A DNA stretch of 64,000 bases, taken from positions 1 through 64,000 of the forward strand of contig JABYQS010000119.1 in the NCBI GenBank assembly GCA_022592435.1, written 5' to 3'. How positions within the stretch are numbered: position 1 is the first letter of the stretch; each line of letters opens with the position of its first letter. Shown one piece after another: positions 20,524 through 32,360 of this stretch. A model generated the notes under the pieces. It saw nothing but the letters and a program-made list of their open reading frames with translations, was not told where the DNA came from and searched no databases. This DNA is from Cerioporus squamosus (taxonomy: Eukaryota > Basidiomycota > Agaricomycetes > Polyporales > Polyporaceae). The translations under genes were made by a program, and so were the position numbers.

Positions 20524-23500
20524 GGTGCGCGCGTGGCTAGGGTGGCGGTGGCTAGGTAGGAGGGAGAGGGAAGCGGGGAGGGCACGGAATGAGAAGCGGA
20601 GGGAAGGGGCCTCTGGGCGGAGGTGTCGCGAGGAGGCGGGGACGAGGTGCGATTGTTAAATACGGCGCAGATGGCAGATGGTCGCACAGGACCCGACCGC
20701 GCTGGCCTCCCCCTGCCAAATCCAAATAAGCTTTCTATCGCTGTTTCATCGCAACTTGCCGCCTCGGCCAGCGGTCGGACTATCCCTCCGGCGCCTGCTC
20801 CCGTTTCCCCGAGACTCCGCCCGCTCCTCCAATGCCCCCGCGCGATCCCGGCCGCGGTGTGCACGCATCTGCGCAACTCTCCACCCGGCGCCCGAGGTGT
20901 CCAGCAGAAGAGGTCCCGCCTGATCCTCAGCCAGACGCTGCGGCTGGCGGCACGGCGCGTGGCCAACGGTCGCACCGACGACAGTGGCACCCATGTGGAA
21001 AATGGCTCCGTCCGGCAATTGCTGGAGGAACTCGTTAGCCGGCGAGCCCCTGCGTGCGATCTGGCTTTAGCCGGAACCGCCATCGCATCTGCACGTCCCC
21101 AATCGGGGCATGCTGGCGCCCCTGGCTCCCACGATCGCAGAACCCTACTTGCTCCCACGTCAACCTCGCCGCTGCGTCGCCCGTCGAGGCGAGCCCTCCG
21201 CCGCATCTGGGAGGCTCAGAAGGCCTGCTTTCGACTGGAGAGCTCTCCGTGTCGCGCTGCTCGTCGATCGCAGAGGGAGATGGAGGCCGTTTGCCTGTCT
21301 TCCGAGGGCGTGCAGCCAGCCAATGGCGAACGCGGCGTCACGAATTGCTCGCCCGACGTCGATATCGATGCGCCCCGCGTGCCTTCTGCGAGCGCACTGG
21401 ACGCGCCGCGCGTGTTTTCCTGGGCGAGTTCCGTGTCGCCTCGATGTTGCCCCCGACGCCTGCGCAGCGTGCACGCCCCCAGGCCTGTACCCGCAACCCG
21501 GACGCGGCTCCCGATTCGCCGACGCTCATCGATGTCTGTCGACAGTCGCCCCAGCACGCACACGGATTGGCTGCAGGGTCCGCGCGGCCTGTGCACGACA
21601 CGTCGGCGCGGACAGCTCATTCCGTGCAATCTCGTTATGTCTTACGAGATCTGCTCGCCTCGTTGCGCCTGCCGACACACGACGCCGCAGAACGTGGTCG
21701 TCGAATGCAAGGAAGTCGCTGTCGTGGACGCGGGCCCGGGTCAACGGTTTCCCCATCCTCAACGCCGTCCTGTCTCCCGAATACGGTCTTCTCTGAGAAC
21801 ACGCCGCACGACGTGCGGCAGCCCAGACGTCGACGGCCGTGCCTGCAACGAACAAGTAACGCTCATCGTCTGTCCATGTCAGCGTTCTACGTCCTCCCGG
21901 CCCGGTCTCGCCCCCGACATACGCAACGCTGCCGCTGGACTCGAGGAGATGACATCAACAATATCACAGCCAACGCAGCAGCGAGCATCTGCACATCGCC
22001 GCAAGGGCCCATCGCGCCCAATTGCAAGACATATGCATGTTATCCCGACGTCGACGCCCGTGCTGCGCTGGCAACCTGCACATGCTCGCCGTCCACTAGC
22101 CCCGTCGAGTAAATAACCGGCCGCCACCACTCCATCCGCTCCAGCTCAGTATCATAATTGATATACACACGTACGGTGTTCCTCCGGGTCCCACACGCCT
22201 GCACGCTAAACCACTCCGGGCGAGCTCTCCGTCGCCGGGCAACAGCGGCCAATCATTACTCGTTGCCCGTCGCCCCGTCGGAGACACCCTCGACGGCCAT
22301 CATACGCACTTTCGCATGCGCAGGCGCGCCCGAGCTAACAAGCCCTTGCTCGCACTAGTCCTGACGCAGTGATACGGGACGCACTCGGAGTCGCGGGGTT
22401 GCCTGGCAATTGGCCCTCCTCGAACGGAATCAAATACCTGGACATCTTGTCTGCTCCTCTCCGGTCTCCGGTCTGAGACGACGGACGTTCTTGTCTCCCT
22501 CTGACCTGCAACTACTTACTACTAGCTAGGCAACACCTTCCTGGTCTCCTCCGCTCCGCTCTGGGCCTCCGGCGACTTCCCCGGCCTCGGGAGCCTAACA
22601 CAAGAAAGAAAAACACAACAAGGTTCGACGCGGGTCCAGTAGCTATAGCCTTAGGTGCCACTCACATCTGCCCATCATCAATGATTACAGCATGCCACAA
22701 TCCGCGACGAGCGACGAGCGTCCAGCATCCGGCGTCACGATCCACTCTCCACGGACCAAGGAAGAACTCCGAAGGCCAGAAGCCCACGCGCGTCCATCGT
22801 CGCGCCTGCAGTGCTCACACGAGACGATTCGTCGGCTCTCGCCCAGAGCCGTCCCCGTTCGACGAGCTCGAGCGAAGGCGAAGGTGGAGTACTCACGGAC
22901 GGGGACGTCTCAGTCTGGGTCCTGGGAGTCTTGAGAGTTCTAGCCCGATCCCCGGACGAAGGACGACGAACGCTCGAGGTCTCAATGTCATTGTCAATCA
23001 CAACGCCCCCCGTAGCCGCGACGGAGCATGGCCACAAGCGGCAGGGCCACTACTCGACGTCAGCGGTGAGCGTCGCGACCCCCGGCTCAACGTTCAACGG
23101 GCATCCCACTGCCAGCAGTACGCATGTACATCGGACCCTGGTCGACGGCCTCCCCCGAGCGCAGACGCGGGCACGGCGACAGCTGGATGGGATGGCCACC
23201 GTGACCGGCCGCCCGGCGCGCTCGCAGTATCCCAAATTGCTGCCCTGGCGGCCGGCGCACACCTTGCAAGAGCTTCAACATCGGAACGTCAGAATCTTCA
23301 ACCTTGGAAGCCCCGTCGGGACTGGGGACAGCTGCCAGGTGCCAGGCCGAGCGACGAGCATACCAGCGCTCGGATCATCTCCAGGCCTGCAGCGCGTACT
23401 TGGCGACTGGTAAGTGCTTACCGTACGTACTCACTGTACGAGTGCATGTCCCGCCCGGTACGCCCACCGCCAGAAGACCGCACAACTCGCACCTCGTGCC

Positions 23501-24540
23501 CAGACCATGATCCATGTCGCCGTTCCGTTTCTGGTGCGGGGCGGCCCAGGCCCCAGGAGGGACGGGCAGACGACGGGCGTTCAGTACCTGTTCGTACCTG
23601 GCCACCCCACCCCCGGGGCTTCCGTCTTGCATCTTGCGTCGCGTCGAGTGGCGGCTGCCCGAGGATCGACGAGCACCGAGCGCAGGTGAGCAGTCGCGCT
23701 ACGCATCCCGGTACATTAACATTGGCCCCGACGCCGCGCGGCGAGCGCACCCCAGCAGGCGTAGGTACGTATCAGTGATTCGAAGAGCACTCAGCACGGC
23801 GAGAAGCTCGGACTGAGAACGCACGCCCATATGCGGCAGCGGCCTTGCGGTGCGTCCTGCATTGTCCGGTGGCCAGTCTCCCAGAATATGCAGCAAGAAC
23901 GCCTGCGAAGCCGAGATATTTACAGACCGGACCTCCCGGATGAGTTGCCGTACCTGCGATGCTCAGCGCTGTGTTCCCTTCTGCAGCTGACGTGCGTCGC
24001 GCGAGTCGGGACTATGTAGGCACTCGAGTACGGGAGTGGGTGCGCTATGTATGCATATGGACACGGCCAATGAGAGCACACTCGAAACCAGCTAGCTAGC
24101 TGCAGCCAATCCACACGACTCGCCACCCGGGCACCAATCACAATCCGCCCTCGCCTACATTGCCATCGACAGGATACGTTACCGTACACGTACATACAGC
24201 TCCCGTATTTGACCAACACCCACGCAGCGCGGCGGATCGCGATGCTAGTGCTAGTGCTAGTGCTAATGCTGCCTCTTGATAGACCGCAGGCGGGCATTCA
24301 GACGGGCTCGCATCAGACTATGATTGCTGAAGCGTCCAACGTTCCATGGTCGCCGGTCACTGTCAAGCGTCCGGCCAATTAGGATTGCAATTCGGTCTCC
24401 ATGGCCAGTCCGAAGTCGTTCAACATCCTAACGTACTAGCACGGGAGCGCTGTCATAATACACAACCCGCGCAGGAGGTCGTATATTTGGATCACGAGCT
24501 TGAATCGCCGCAGACATCTCCCGTACATACGTCCTCATGA
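20524..24540. other. 4-kb GC-rich stretch without a supported gene
   Basis: Long frames overlap on both strands, the largest being 497 codons at 20623-22116 (+) and 365 codons at 22681-23778 (+). All are rich in R, P, S, A and C, as expected of non-coding GC-rich DNA, and none contains a recognisable domain or a good splice series. The part next to 20523 should hold the FYVE promoter. Confidence 0.45.
24242..24263. repeat. Short tandem repeat, GCTAGT units
   Basis: Three to four consecutive GCTAGT units, the last degenerate (GCTAAT). Not in a gene. Confidence 0.6.
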
Positions 24541-27046
24541 TCACACGCCCAGCCAAGCCCGCTCCAGCACGGCGAGCAACATCCCCCGCTCAACCTCCCC
24601 CATGAAAATATCATGCATCCGCACATCCGGCGCCGACCGTGCGTCTGCGTCTTCCCCCTCGGAGTCGGTGCGCGAAGGTCGTTCACCCATCCGCTCCCGC
24701 AGATCTTCCGAGTCGCCCGCCGCAGCCCCTGTCACTGGCCCCGCAGAGGACTCGGACTCGCACTCCCCGGAGTTTGTCCCGCCTCTATCCCGGACGGGCA
24801 CCGACACCGATACCGACGGGGCCCCTGGGCCTGTCGAGCGTCCACACCCGCGTGATTTTGCATCCGTGTGATTCGAACCCTCCTCTCCGGGAGGAGCAGA
24901 ACCAGCCGAAGACGAACACGAAGACGCAGACGAAGCACAAGCCCGGGGACACGCAGGCGACGAGGTCGATGACGCCAGCAGCCAGCTGAGGTCGCGGTCG
25001 GACCACCTGCACCTGGGAGGCGGCTGCGTGCGCCGCAGCAGCTCTGCCAGCGCATCGTACACCGCTTGTTCGGCCGCGGTGTCCGCCGACGCGGGGGGCG
25101 TGGTACATGTAGGAGCTGGTGCATGCCCGACGCCATGCACCTGGTTACCACTCGGGTCCGTGTCCACGTCCGAGCCAGTGTTCGGTCCAGAGGATGGCGG
25201 GCTGAACGTCGAGGCACCAGCAGTAGTCCAAGCAGCACCAGGACCAGGAGCAGAGGGACCGCCAGAGCCAGAGCCCGGCGCAGCGGGCAAGAGCCGGTGC
25301 AGCGCCGTGCAGAGGTACCACACCGTGTCCTTCCTCGCAAGTCTCGTCACTCGCTCGCGCAGATCCTCCGCATCACCTCTTTCCCCGCGCTGCGCATCCG
25401 CACGTATGTGAGAGCTCGCTGCCAACGACGCGGGTGGTGCTCCTCGCACGGGACCGCACCCCGGGCCCGAGGTCGCGCCAACGAGGGATTCGCCGAGGTT
25501 TCCCGCCACGCCCGCCCAGCGCGAGCGCAGACCCGTGAATATCGCATGAGCAGCAGGTGCGCGTGGGGCGGACGAAGATGCAGACGCAGATGATGGGAGA
25601 AACGGGTGCGCGGAGGATGTGCCTGGCCGCGTAGAATCGTCGCTCGAACCCAGGTTCTGATACAGCACATGCGCGAGCCCGGGAAAGGTTCGCGGAGGCT
25701 GATGGTTGCCCGTCGCTGTCCCAGAACGTCCTGCTCTGCTCGTACTAGCTCCAGTAGTGGTGTTAGCGCGGTCGCTGTTCGCGCTCGAAGCGTCCCCACG
25801 TCCGCGCGTAGGCTCCTTTGTGCCGGGTCCGGGCCCCGGATCAGGGCTGCTATCATTGACGAACGTAGTGGGCCCGATATCGACAGAGGCCGAGTCCAAC
25901 TCCGATGGTTCTGCTGCCGTGCGAGGCCGAGGCGGCGCGGGGACGTAGAGTTTCGTAAGCTCACGGACGCACTCGAGCGCAAGGAGCGTTTCGACCTGTT
26001 TGGCGTCAGGAATAGCAGCAGCAACAGCCTTGGCATAACCACCACCAATCGCTGGCGAGAAGGGTCCGGAGGATGCAGCCGGAGAACCGGGCAGGACGTC
26101 TTCGAGGGCGGAGAGTGTGTCATCGAGCAGCGCAAGGACGGCGGGACGCACATCCGTCGGGAGCTTTGAGCCAGAGCCAGAGCGAGTCTCAGAGCTAGGA
26201 TTGGACCGAGGAGAGTTCGTACGAGAGCCTGGCTTCGAGCGGGATCCGACGCAAGCTGAGGCAAAGCCCTGCGATAGGGGGAAGAAGGAGCGCACGATAG
26301 GAGCTAGGACGAGAGCGTAGAGGCCGCCTAGGACGTCATCTATTGCATTGGCAGCTGCAAGTTGAGTTTGAGATGCACGCGTGCGCCCGAGGGCCGACTT
26401 CCGCTTTGCTTTCGCTTGCGATCCGGCGGAGATGTAGTGCGTTCGCAGAGACGAGAGAACAGACGAGACGAGACGGCGTGAAATTGCGGTGAGCGCCCCA
26501 AGGAGTGTGGCCGAGTCGCAAGGGGTGCAGATGGAGCCAGTACGACCAGCACTAGTGTCAGAACGCAGACTAGGTTCTTGCTGGACGCATCCGCCAATCA
26601 CCAGGTCGAGAACCGACGCGATAGCGCGCAAGGCGCGCATCGTTGTGGAGAGAACCAGTTCCACCGCAACGGAGACTAGGTTATCAGCGAGCATGTCCGC
26701 CATAACATCGAACGCTTCCAGGGCGGCCGAGACGTTCGAAGCAGCAGGAACACCTAGACAGAGGGGCGATGAGTATGGAGTCGAGAGCTGGACTTCAACT
26801 CAGACAGTGAAAGAAGGCACCATCCAAGCATCTAACCAATAGCAAGCTAGCGGAGGCGCGTGCATTCGGGTACCCGGAGCGAAGGGCGTTAGGATATAGG
26901 CAATAAGGTGTGGTTACGAAACTTTCCCCGGAGGCCTTCTCGGGCGATAGGGCGGGCAGGCCCGCATACGAATGTCCAGATGAGAACAAAGGTGCGCCGG
27001 ATGCGGCAGCGTTCTCATCTCGCCATGGAATGGATGGTGGTGGCAT
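24541..27046 (-). CDS. Unknown serine/proline-rich protein (2 exons)
   Basis: Exon 1 is 27046-26821 and exon 2 26753-24541, giving 812 residues; the GATG/GTGCC donor and TCTAG acceptor restore the frame as LDG-VPAASNV. I do not recognise the protein. Residues ~75-230 are helical and hydrophobic (MADMLADNLVSVAVELVLST, LRAIASVLDLVIGG, NAIDDVLGGLYALVLAPIVR) and may form a folded domain. Further ordered patches are PAVLALLDDTLSALEDVLPG, VETLLALECVRELTKLYVP and LARKDTVWYLCTALHRLLP. The stretches between them are disordered S, P, G and A repeats, and the C-terminus ends GEVERGMLLAVLERAWLGV. No catalytic motif or signal peptide is visible. It lies 161 bp downstream of the MEI4-like gene on the same strand. 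Confidence 0.7.
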
Positions 27047-27207
27047 GAGATAGAAGCAGCTCAATGAGAGAAGACGGAAGTACTGTATTGCGAACTTGGG
27101 CAATGGCGCGCATTCAAACGCTTGTTGCATTCCGCTCGAGTGACCTCCGAGGAGAAGGGGATAGAGCGGACTATAGCAGTCATCGCGGCATCATCATGAG
27201 CAACATA

Positions 27208-28937
27208 TCAACACGCTGTGTGAATGGCAGGAGCCTCCCCGTAACGGAGATCAGGTCCCGGAAACGGTGCTCGACGACAGAGAAACTGGGCGAAACGCGC
27301 CATGATGGTCGGCATTCCACCGTCGAGCTCTGATATATCTGAGGCACGAACCGACTGGAGACAGCGATGCGCCTGCAGTGAGAGGCTCCAGCGCATCGAT
27401 GTAGGTGCACTGTCTGATGTGGTCTCAGCACCACCCGGTCTGGTCATGTCCGAGCAGAGCGTGCACACGAACAGGCTGCGCGGTGATAGAGAAGCTCTCC
27501 CCTTGACGGCGATGCGGATGACGCAAGTCGGGGAAGGGACGCAGAGGACCCGTCCCCGGATTGCCTTCTGCAGCGGCGACGATCATGCTCTGCGCTCAAC
27601 CTCGGGAAGATCCTCGTCTTGATCCCATTTCCGAAGGGCACTGGTGCTCCATCGGCGCCGTAACCACATATGGTGAATGGTCGGGAGATCATGTTTCTCG
27701 GACAGACTCCTCCCGCTCTCTCCATCAGCGCGAGACGAGAGCAAGAAATAATGCTCCAGCGCACTGCGAACGCGACATCGAGGGGTGCCCAGGAGTGAAA
27801 TGACGCACCGGTTAACGCGCCGCCCAATATCGCGCTCAGCTCCATCTTCGCTTGTGGCAGTGGCGCGGCCGCGGCCAAGGGGCGGGCATCGACTGCGGCA
27901 GAGGCCGACGCTTTCATCGTTTTCTTCGTCTTTGCTTTCTTCCTGGCCGCAGGGGCATCTGACGGTGGCTCCAAGTCGTCATTGGTCTCCGCATCTAGCG
28001 CCCGGGATTGGTTTGTGCGGGCGGCTTTGCGGAGTGCGAGCAGCTCTGGGAGAAAGGAGTTGTCAGCCAGCGTTCGGCCATCGTGTTCTAAAGATGGGGA
28101 CAAGTTTGAATGGTCTTCCGACTCGCTGGGGCCGTTCATCTGGAAGAACGAAGCAAAGAGAACAGTGGAAGTACCACTTGCTGTCCTTGCTATCCTCTCA
28201 ATTATTATAACTCAAACCCACCACCTTCGAGATCTCAACAGCCAGTCTCCTTGTACGCTAGGTGCGAGGTGCAAGAGAACATAGCGGGTGAAGTTCAATA
28301 TGAGTCCGGAGCCATCATCCTATCAACGTTACACGCGCGGACGTCCATTTGTGCCAAGTATTCAAGGAGCACCATGGGCAAAGCAACCTTCCGCAGGCGT
28401 TGCCCCTGCTGCGCGCGCAGAGCATGCACCCATTGGGTATCCAACCACAAGGAAAGTACATTCCTTGCACGGACAAAGGAAGAGCTGCTCGGGGAGGATA
28501 TGTGCATGGCCGGCGCATATGAGAGGCTTCTTGATGTACATGACACTGAACTCGCTGATGGAATGACGGAACGCACCGATTTTCTCCTTATCGCACTGCG
28601 CCTGCAGCTCCTTCAGGTCCTTCTCGAGCGCAAGGACGCGATCGCGCCAGGGGTTGGGAGATGACACTCCGTGGCGGTCTGCAGCCGGGGACGACGGGAA
28701 GGCGGCCTGCAGATCAAGGATGTATGCTGTCACCAGACAGGTTTCCGAGCATATTAGACGTGGTACTTCTGGTGAGAATGACCCGATTGACCTTGGATGG
28801 ACCGTTCAGATGGCTTGTGCCGCAGAGCTGCGAGGGCCTGCGGGGGACGGGTGCCACTAATCAGAGAGAAGAAGAGAAGAGGGACGTTGGAAGACGGATA
28901 CTATGGCGATGCGAATCTGTTGGCCTGCGGGTGCCAT
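27208..28937 (-). CDS. Probable MEI4/Rec24-like meiotic recombination protein
   Basis: The N-terminus is rebuilt from exons 28937-28902, 28837-28792 and 28726-28577: MAPAGQQIRIAI, ALAALRHKPSERSIQ, AYILDLQAAFPSS, then NPWRDRVLALEKDLKELQAQ. This matches the start of the MEI4 family: a short helix before a (K/R)xKP turn, a second helix, then WRxxVxxLExxxxxLxxx. MEI4 acts with REC114 on chromosome axes to start Spo11-dependent meiotic double-strand breaks. Further exons are less certain: 28139-27817 (LPELLALRKAARTNQ and a lysine-rich linker) and 27763-27583 (ALEHYFLLSSRADGESGR, LPTIHHMWLRRRW). A coding-looking frame ending at 27208 (ELDGGMPTIMARFAQFLCRR) may be the true last exon. The family diverges fast, so the call rests mainly on the first ~75 residues. 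Confidence 0.55.
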
Positions 28938-29748
28938 GTGCGGCGGTGTGGGGGTGAGAGGCGAACACTTTCGACTTCGTGGTCGCTCCGAGAGAGCATC
29001 GGGACGCCTGCCTCCGCAGCGCCTGCGACGCGTCCAGTCACACGCATACACACGTCTGTCACAGCGGCGCCCAGCTCGGCCCTGCGTGTTTCTTCCTGCG
29101 TCCGAGTGTCTCCAGGTCTCCATCAAGGCGGGTCGAACCTTACATATGCACGGCAGCCGAGCCTATCCTGGTCGTGGCTGAATAGAGCCAGTGCGAACTG
29201 AGAGAAGGCACATAACTTAACACCTCCGCTCCGAGTCCGTCCCGCTGCTTCGCGATTCGACTCTCAAGCTTGTGCTCTCTTGCTATCTTGCTCTAGCGGC
29301 CTCTCGTCTTCCTCCACAATCATAATTTTTGTGCAGTAGTTTCTATTCTTTCAGACTTAACCAACTCCAACGCCCCATAAACTGGGATGTCCTGCGTGCC
29401 GCTGTTCCTCCGGACCTGGAAAATCAAGCTTGCAAGCCGACATCATTCATGGCACTACCGGGAAAGTATCCACTTATACCAAGCATCAAGAGGTCTAAGC
29501 ATATACTGTAAGTAGAGGTAGAGACTGAGTAGCATGATCCTGGTTATAGCTCAGCTACTCACAGTGAGGCCGACGTCAAAACGCGTGACGTCATTGTGGC
29601 TGCATACATGTCGTAGATTCTACGAATCCGCTCCTCGGCCTCCCACATGCGCACTACGACGTCTGCACCTGTCCTCGGGTTTTGCGCCCATCTCAAAGCA
29701 CTTTCACTGAACAAACGAACCCGCCTCACTTACTACGTATACCGCAAC
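28938..29748. other. Divergent promoter region, MEI4-like and GFA genes
   Basis: About 810 bp between two genes pointing away from each other. It contains a 19-bp repeat (29027-29045) shared with 30823-30841. No gene is supported. Confidence 0.5.
29027..29045 (+). repeat. 19-bp dispersed repeat, copy 1
   Basis: GACGCGTCCAGTCACACGC is identical to 30823-30841. The two copies flank the GFA gene in direct orientation. Confidence 0.6.
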
Positions 29749-30441
29749 ATGTCCGTCAAGCTCACTGGCAGCTGCTACTGCAGAAACCTGGAGTATGTGG
29801 TCAACCTCAACTCCAAGGACGAGGCACGAACCTCACTGTGCCATTGCCGTAACTGCAAGGTAGATCCGCACCCCCGCACCGACAGCCCAACCGCTCGAAT
29901 TCCTCATCCTGACGGTCTTCACAGAAAGCGTTCGGCGGCAACTATGGCCTGACTGCCAAGGTGCCCAAGGACTCGTTCAAGTACACCAAAGGCAAGCCCA
30001 AGGAGCATGCTGCAGACAACGGTTCGGGAACGACACTGTACCGTGAATTCTGCGACAACTGCGGGAGCTTCATCCTCGAGTATGGGGTGCGTTGTTCGTT
30101 GTTATCCTACTGCGGCTCTCTCTTCGTTCTCAGCTGTGATCCCCTGTCTCGCATTCCCATCTCAGTCCATTTGCCGTCTGTTCAGAATCACGAGCTGGTG
30201 TTTACACGAACTGTTTTTAAATCTTAGGAGGAAGCAAAAGAGCACTCGCGCTACATCTGCGTGGGCAGCCTTGACGATCCGGAGGCGTTGCCGCCCAAGG
30301 GCGAGTTCTTCACCAAGGACAGGCTTAGCTGGATGCCTCAGGTGCCAAGTAAGTAGTTTTACTGTAGTATATTACGATGACAATATGGAGCTCACTATTC
30401 CCGTGCCAGATACTTTCCAGAAGAAGGAGATCAAAGAGTGA
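29749..30441 (+). CDS. GFA-domain (Mss4-like) protein, 4 exons
   Basis: Exons 29749-29859, 29925-30086, 30228-30348 and 30410-30441 give 141 residues. The GFA zinc-binding pattern is clear: GSCYCRNLEY near the start, LCHCRNC at ~38-44, then EFCDNCGSFI near 90, followed by YICVGSLDDP and FTKDRLSWMPQVP. The family is named after glutathione-dependent formaldehyde-activating enzyme, but most fungal members are uncharacterised and a reaction should not be assumed. It lacks a signal peptide and is probably cytosolic. The start is the ATG at 29749 directly before the family sequence (SVKLTGSCYC); an in-frame stretch upstream shows no family similarity. Confidence 0.9.
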
Positions 30442-30822
30442 AGAATATTACTGCTGAAGTCCTCCGGGCGGAGACGTCCCCCGAGAGGAAAGGGTGCATT
30501 GTCGATGTACAGTATCCAAAGGCTCGCAATTATATGGGCACGCGAAGTGATCTTCAATATACGACATTCAAATAACGACCCTGTGGAGGATGCAGCCGTT
30601 CTGGCATGATGTTCGAACGAACACCTACAGTACTTTTGCTGTTAGCAAAGTCAGCATGATCGCATGGAATTTGTGTTAGTCTCTTATCTCCTTACACCAT
30701 AGTACGGCTATCAAGGCACCAGATGCATGCATCCTAAGAGCAGTAGACGGAGGCCGTCGATGTCGTAGTTGCCGGAGAGCTGAGAGATTCGGAGCGCTCG
30801 CATCCACCGGCGCGTCGCCCGA

Positions 30823-30841
30823 GACGCGTCCAGTCACACGC
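30823..30841 (+). repeat. 19-bp dispersed repeat, copy 2
   Basis: Identical to 29027-29045. It leads directly into the tandem repeat at 30834-30878 and contains the first of the clustered ACGCGT sites. Confidence 0.6.
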
Positions 30842-31909
30842 TGTATACGCCTGTCACACGCTGTACGCCTGTCACACGGCCATCATCCGCTGGGGCTCTT
30901 TTCTCGCCTTTCGCGTGCCTCGTTCTCTCGCACCTGTCTCTGCCACCTTCCGCCAGCCACCCCATCTCCGCGACATACGAGCCACAGGAACCCATGCTCC
31001 ATGTGCAACGGACCCGTCCGTCATTGGTCCCTGCCGTAACGACATGACGCTGCGCCCGGCGACTCGGACATGTGCATGCTGCTTCGACGCGCTCTGTTTC
31101 CAACATCTCCGCTCTCTCGACACGCCGCAGACGCGTCATTACATCTCGGACTCTTTTATTCTATCTGCGAAGCTGTCTGCGCCGGTGATAACTCGACCTT
31201 CTGGTCCGGACGCCACGCAACTTTGCAAAAATCCGAATGACCGAGGAGCCAGGATGGCCGGCACAGTCTTCATTGCCGTGTCGGTTTCCTTTCCCCAATA
31301 TCCGCCCAGCCACGCAATATTCTCGTAGGTTGCCGGCATGAGGCTGCCCGGTCACCCATCCCATCCCACACCATACAGTAAGACGCGTTTGCCACAAGCT
31401 GACTTTCACTCTTTTCCCGCGCCGCCCCGACTGATGCGCCCTCGAGTTCCCGTCACCATGTCAGTCTTCAGACGCGTGGCCAGCTGCTTTCGTCCGGACG
31501 CCTCCTTTTCCTTCTCCAGCTCATGTTCTTCCCCAAGATGAGCAACCATTTACTGAGATGGTGAATGGTGAGTGCGAGCTTGCACATCTGTCCATTTCCT
31601 CTGCAAGGATCAGCGACCGGCAAGACGCGTTCGCGAAACCAAGCAAAGACGCGTTTCTCGCCGTGTAACGCACCCCCACGCGTCATGCCTTCACTTGCAT
31701 CGACACTCGGTCACGTCCAGGAGCTCGCATGAGGCGGATCAGCTGCTTTTCGGTGAGCAGCCGAGTACCCGAGGATGCACACATACATGCCTGCCAACCA
31801 CCTACGATGGCACAAGCAGTCTTGGGCGCGGTGTGACGCGTCTTGACGCGTGGTACGTCGACCCTCTGAGCTGAGCACATCGTGGCTCGAGCAGCCTTAA
31901 TCCACGCGT
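30824..31909. promoter_or_regulatory. Cluster of ten ACGCGT (MCB-like) hexamers
   Basis: ACGCGT starts at 30824, 31131, 31383, 31472, 31625, 31649, 31678, 31836, 31846 and 31904. In yeasts ACGCGT is the binding site of the MBF cell-cycle complex. Whether these sites act here is unknown, since both neighbouring genes end towards this gap. Confidence 0.4.
30834..30878 (+). repeat. Short tandem repeat, ~18-bp units
   Basis: GTCACACGCTGTACGCCT is present about two and a half times, one unit with an extra TA. Confidence 0.65.
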
Positions 31910-32037
31910 TCCTGCGGAGCCTGAGCCGACTGTCCACATTCCCGACCTACCTACCCGCAGCGACACTATGCCCTAACTACTTACATACCAGCACATCCCA
32001 CTCAGGCACGCTCACGATATATGATCCAAGAACACAG

Positions 32038-32081
32038 CTGGCCCCCATACCCAAACCCATAACGTCGGATATGGGGGCCAG
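32038..32081. repeat. Perfect 12-bp hairpin
   Basis: CTGGCCCCCATA (32038-32049) is followed after 20 nt by its reverse complement TATGGGGGCCAG (32070-32081). It lies ~280 bp beyond the stop codon of the PHD gene. Confidence 0.7.
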
Positions 32082-32360
32082 CAATTCGATTCTACACGTA
32101 CGGTACGCATGCACTACCTACTTACACCAAGCACAACAACACGCTAATCATTACTCGCAACATAATGTAAGCTATCACAGACGGCAGAAGAAGCACATAC
32201 ACACAGCGCATACAGCATGACGTTCATACACAGGGAAGGGTGTCGCAAAGCGGGAGACGGAGGTATCGCAGGATAAGGATAGCGCGCCCCGAGGTCGGGA
32301 TCCGGGCGCGGAAGGTCGGGAAAAGGTGTGTAAATGTATGTTCGTCGGCTGCACTGCGTA

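Larger units (their letters stand above)
30442..32360. other. 1.9-kb convergent gap without a supported gene
   Basis: It lies between the 3' ends of the GFA (+) and PHD (-) genes, so no promoter is expected, yet it is rich in ACGCGT hexamers and short repeats. Open frames are short and unconvincing. A perfect 12-bp hairpin stands at 32038-32081. Confidence 0.5.

Noticed and set aside
20623..22116. 497-codon frame on the + strand
   Set aside because: Composition (R, P, S, A, C) is that of GC-rich non-coding DNA, another long frame overlaps it on the same strand, and no domain or splice pattern supports it.
22681..23778. 365-codon frame on the + strand
   Set aside because: Same composition problem; minus-strand frames of similar quality overlap it.
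24860..24890. T-loop-like GGGTTCGAATCAC on the minus strand, as in tRNAs
   Set aside because: No matching acceptor, D or anticodon stems were seen, and the site lies within the coding exon of the 24541-27046 gene.
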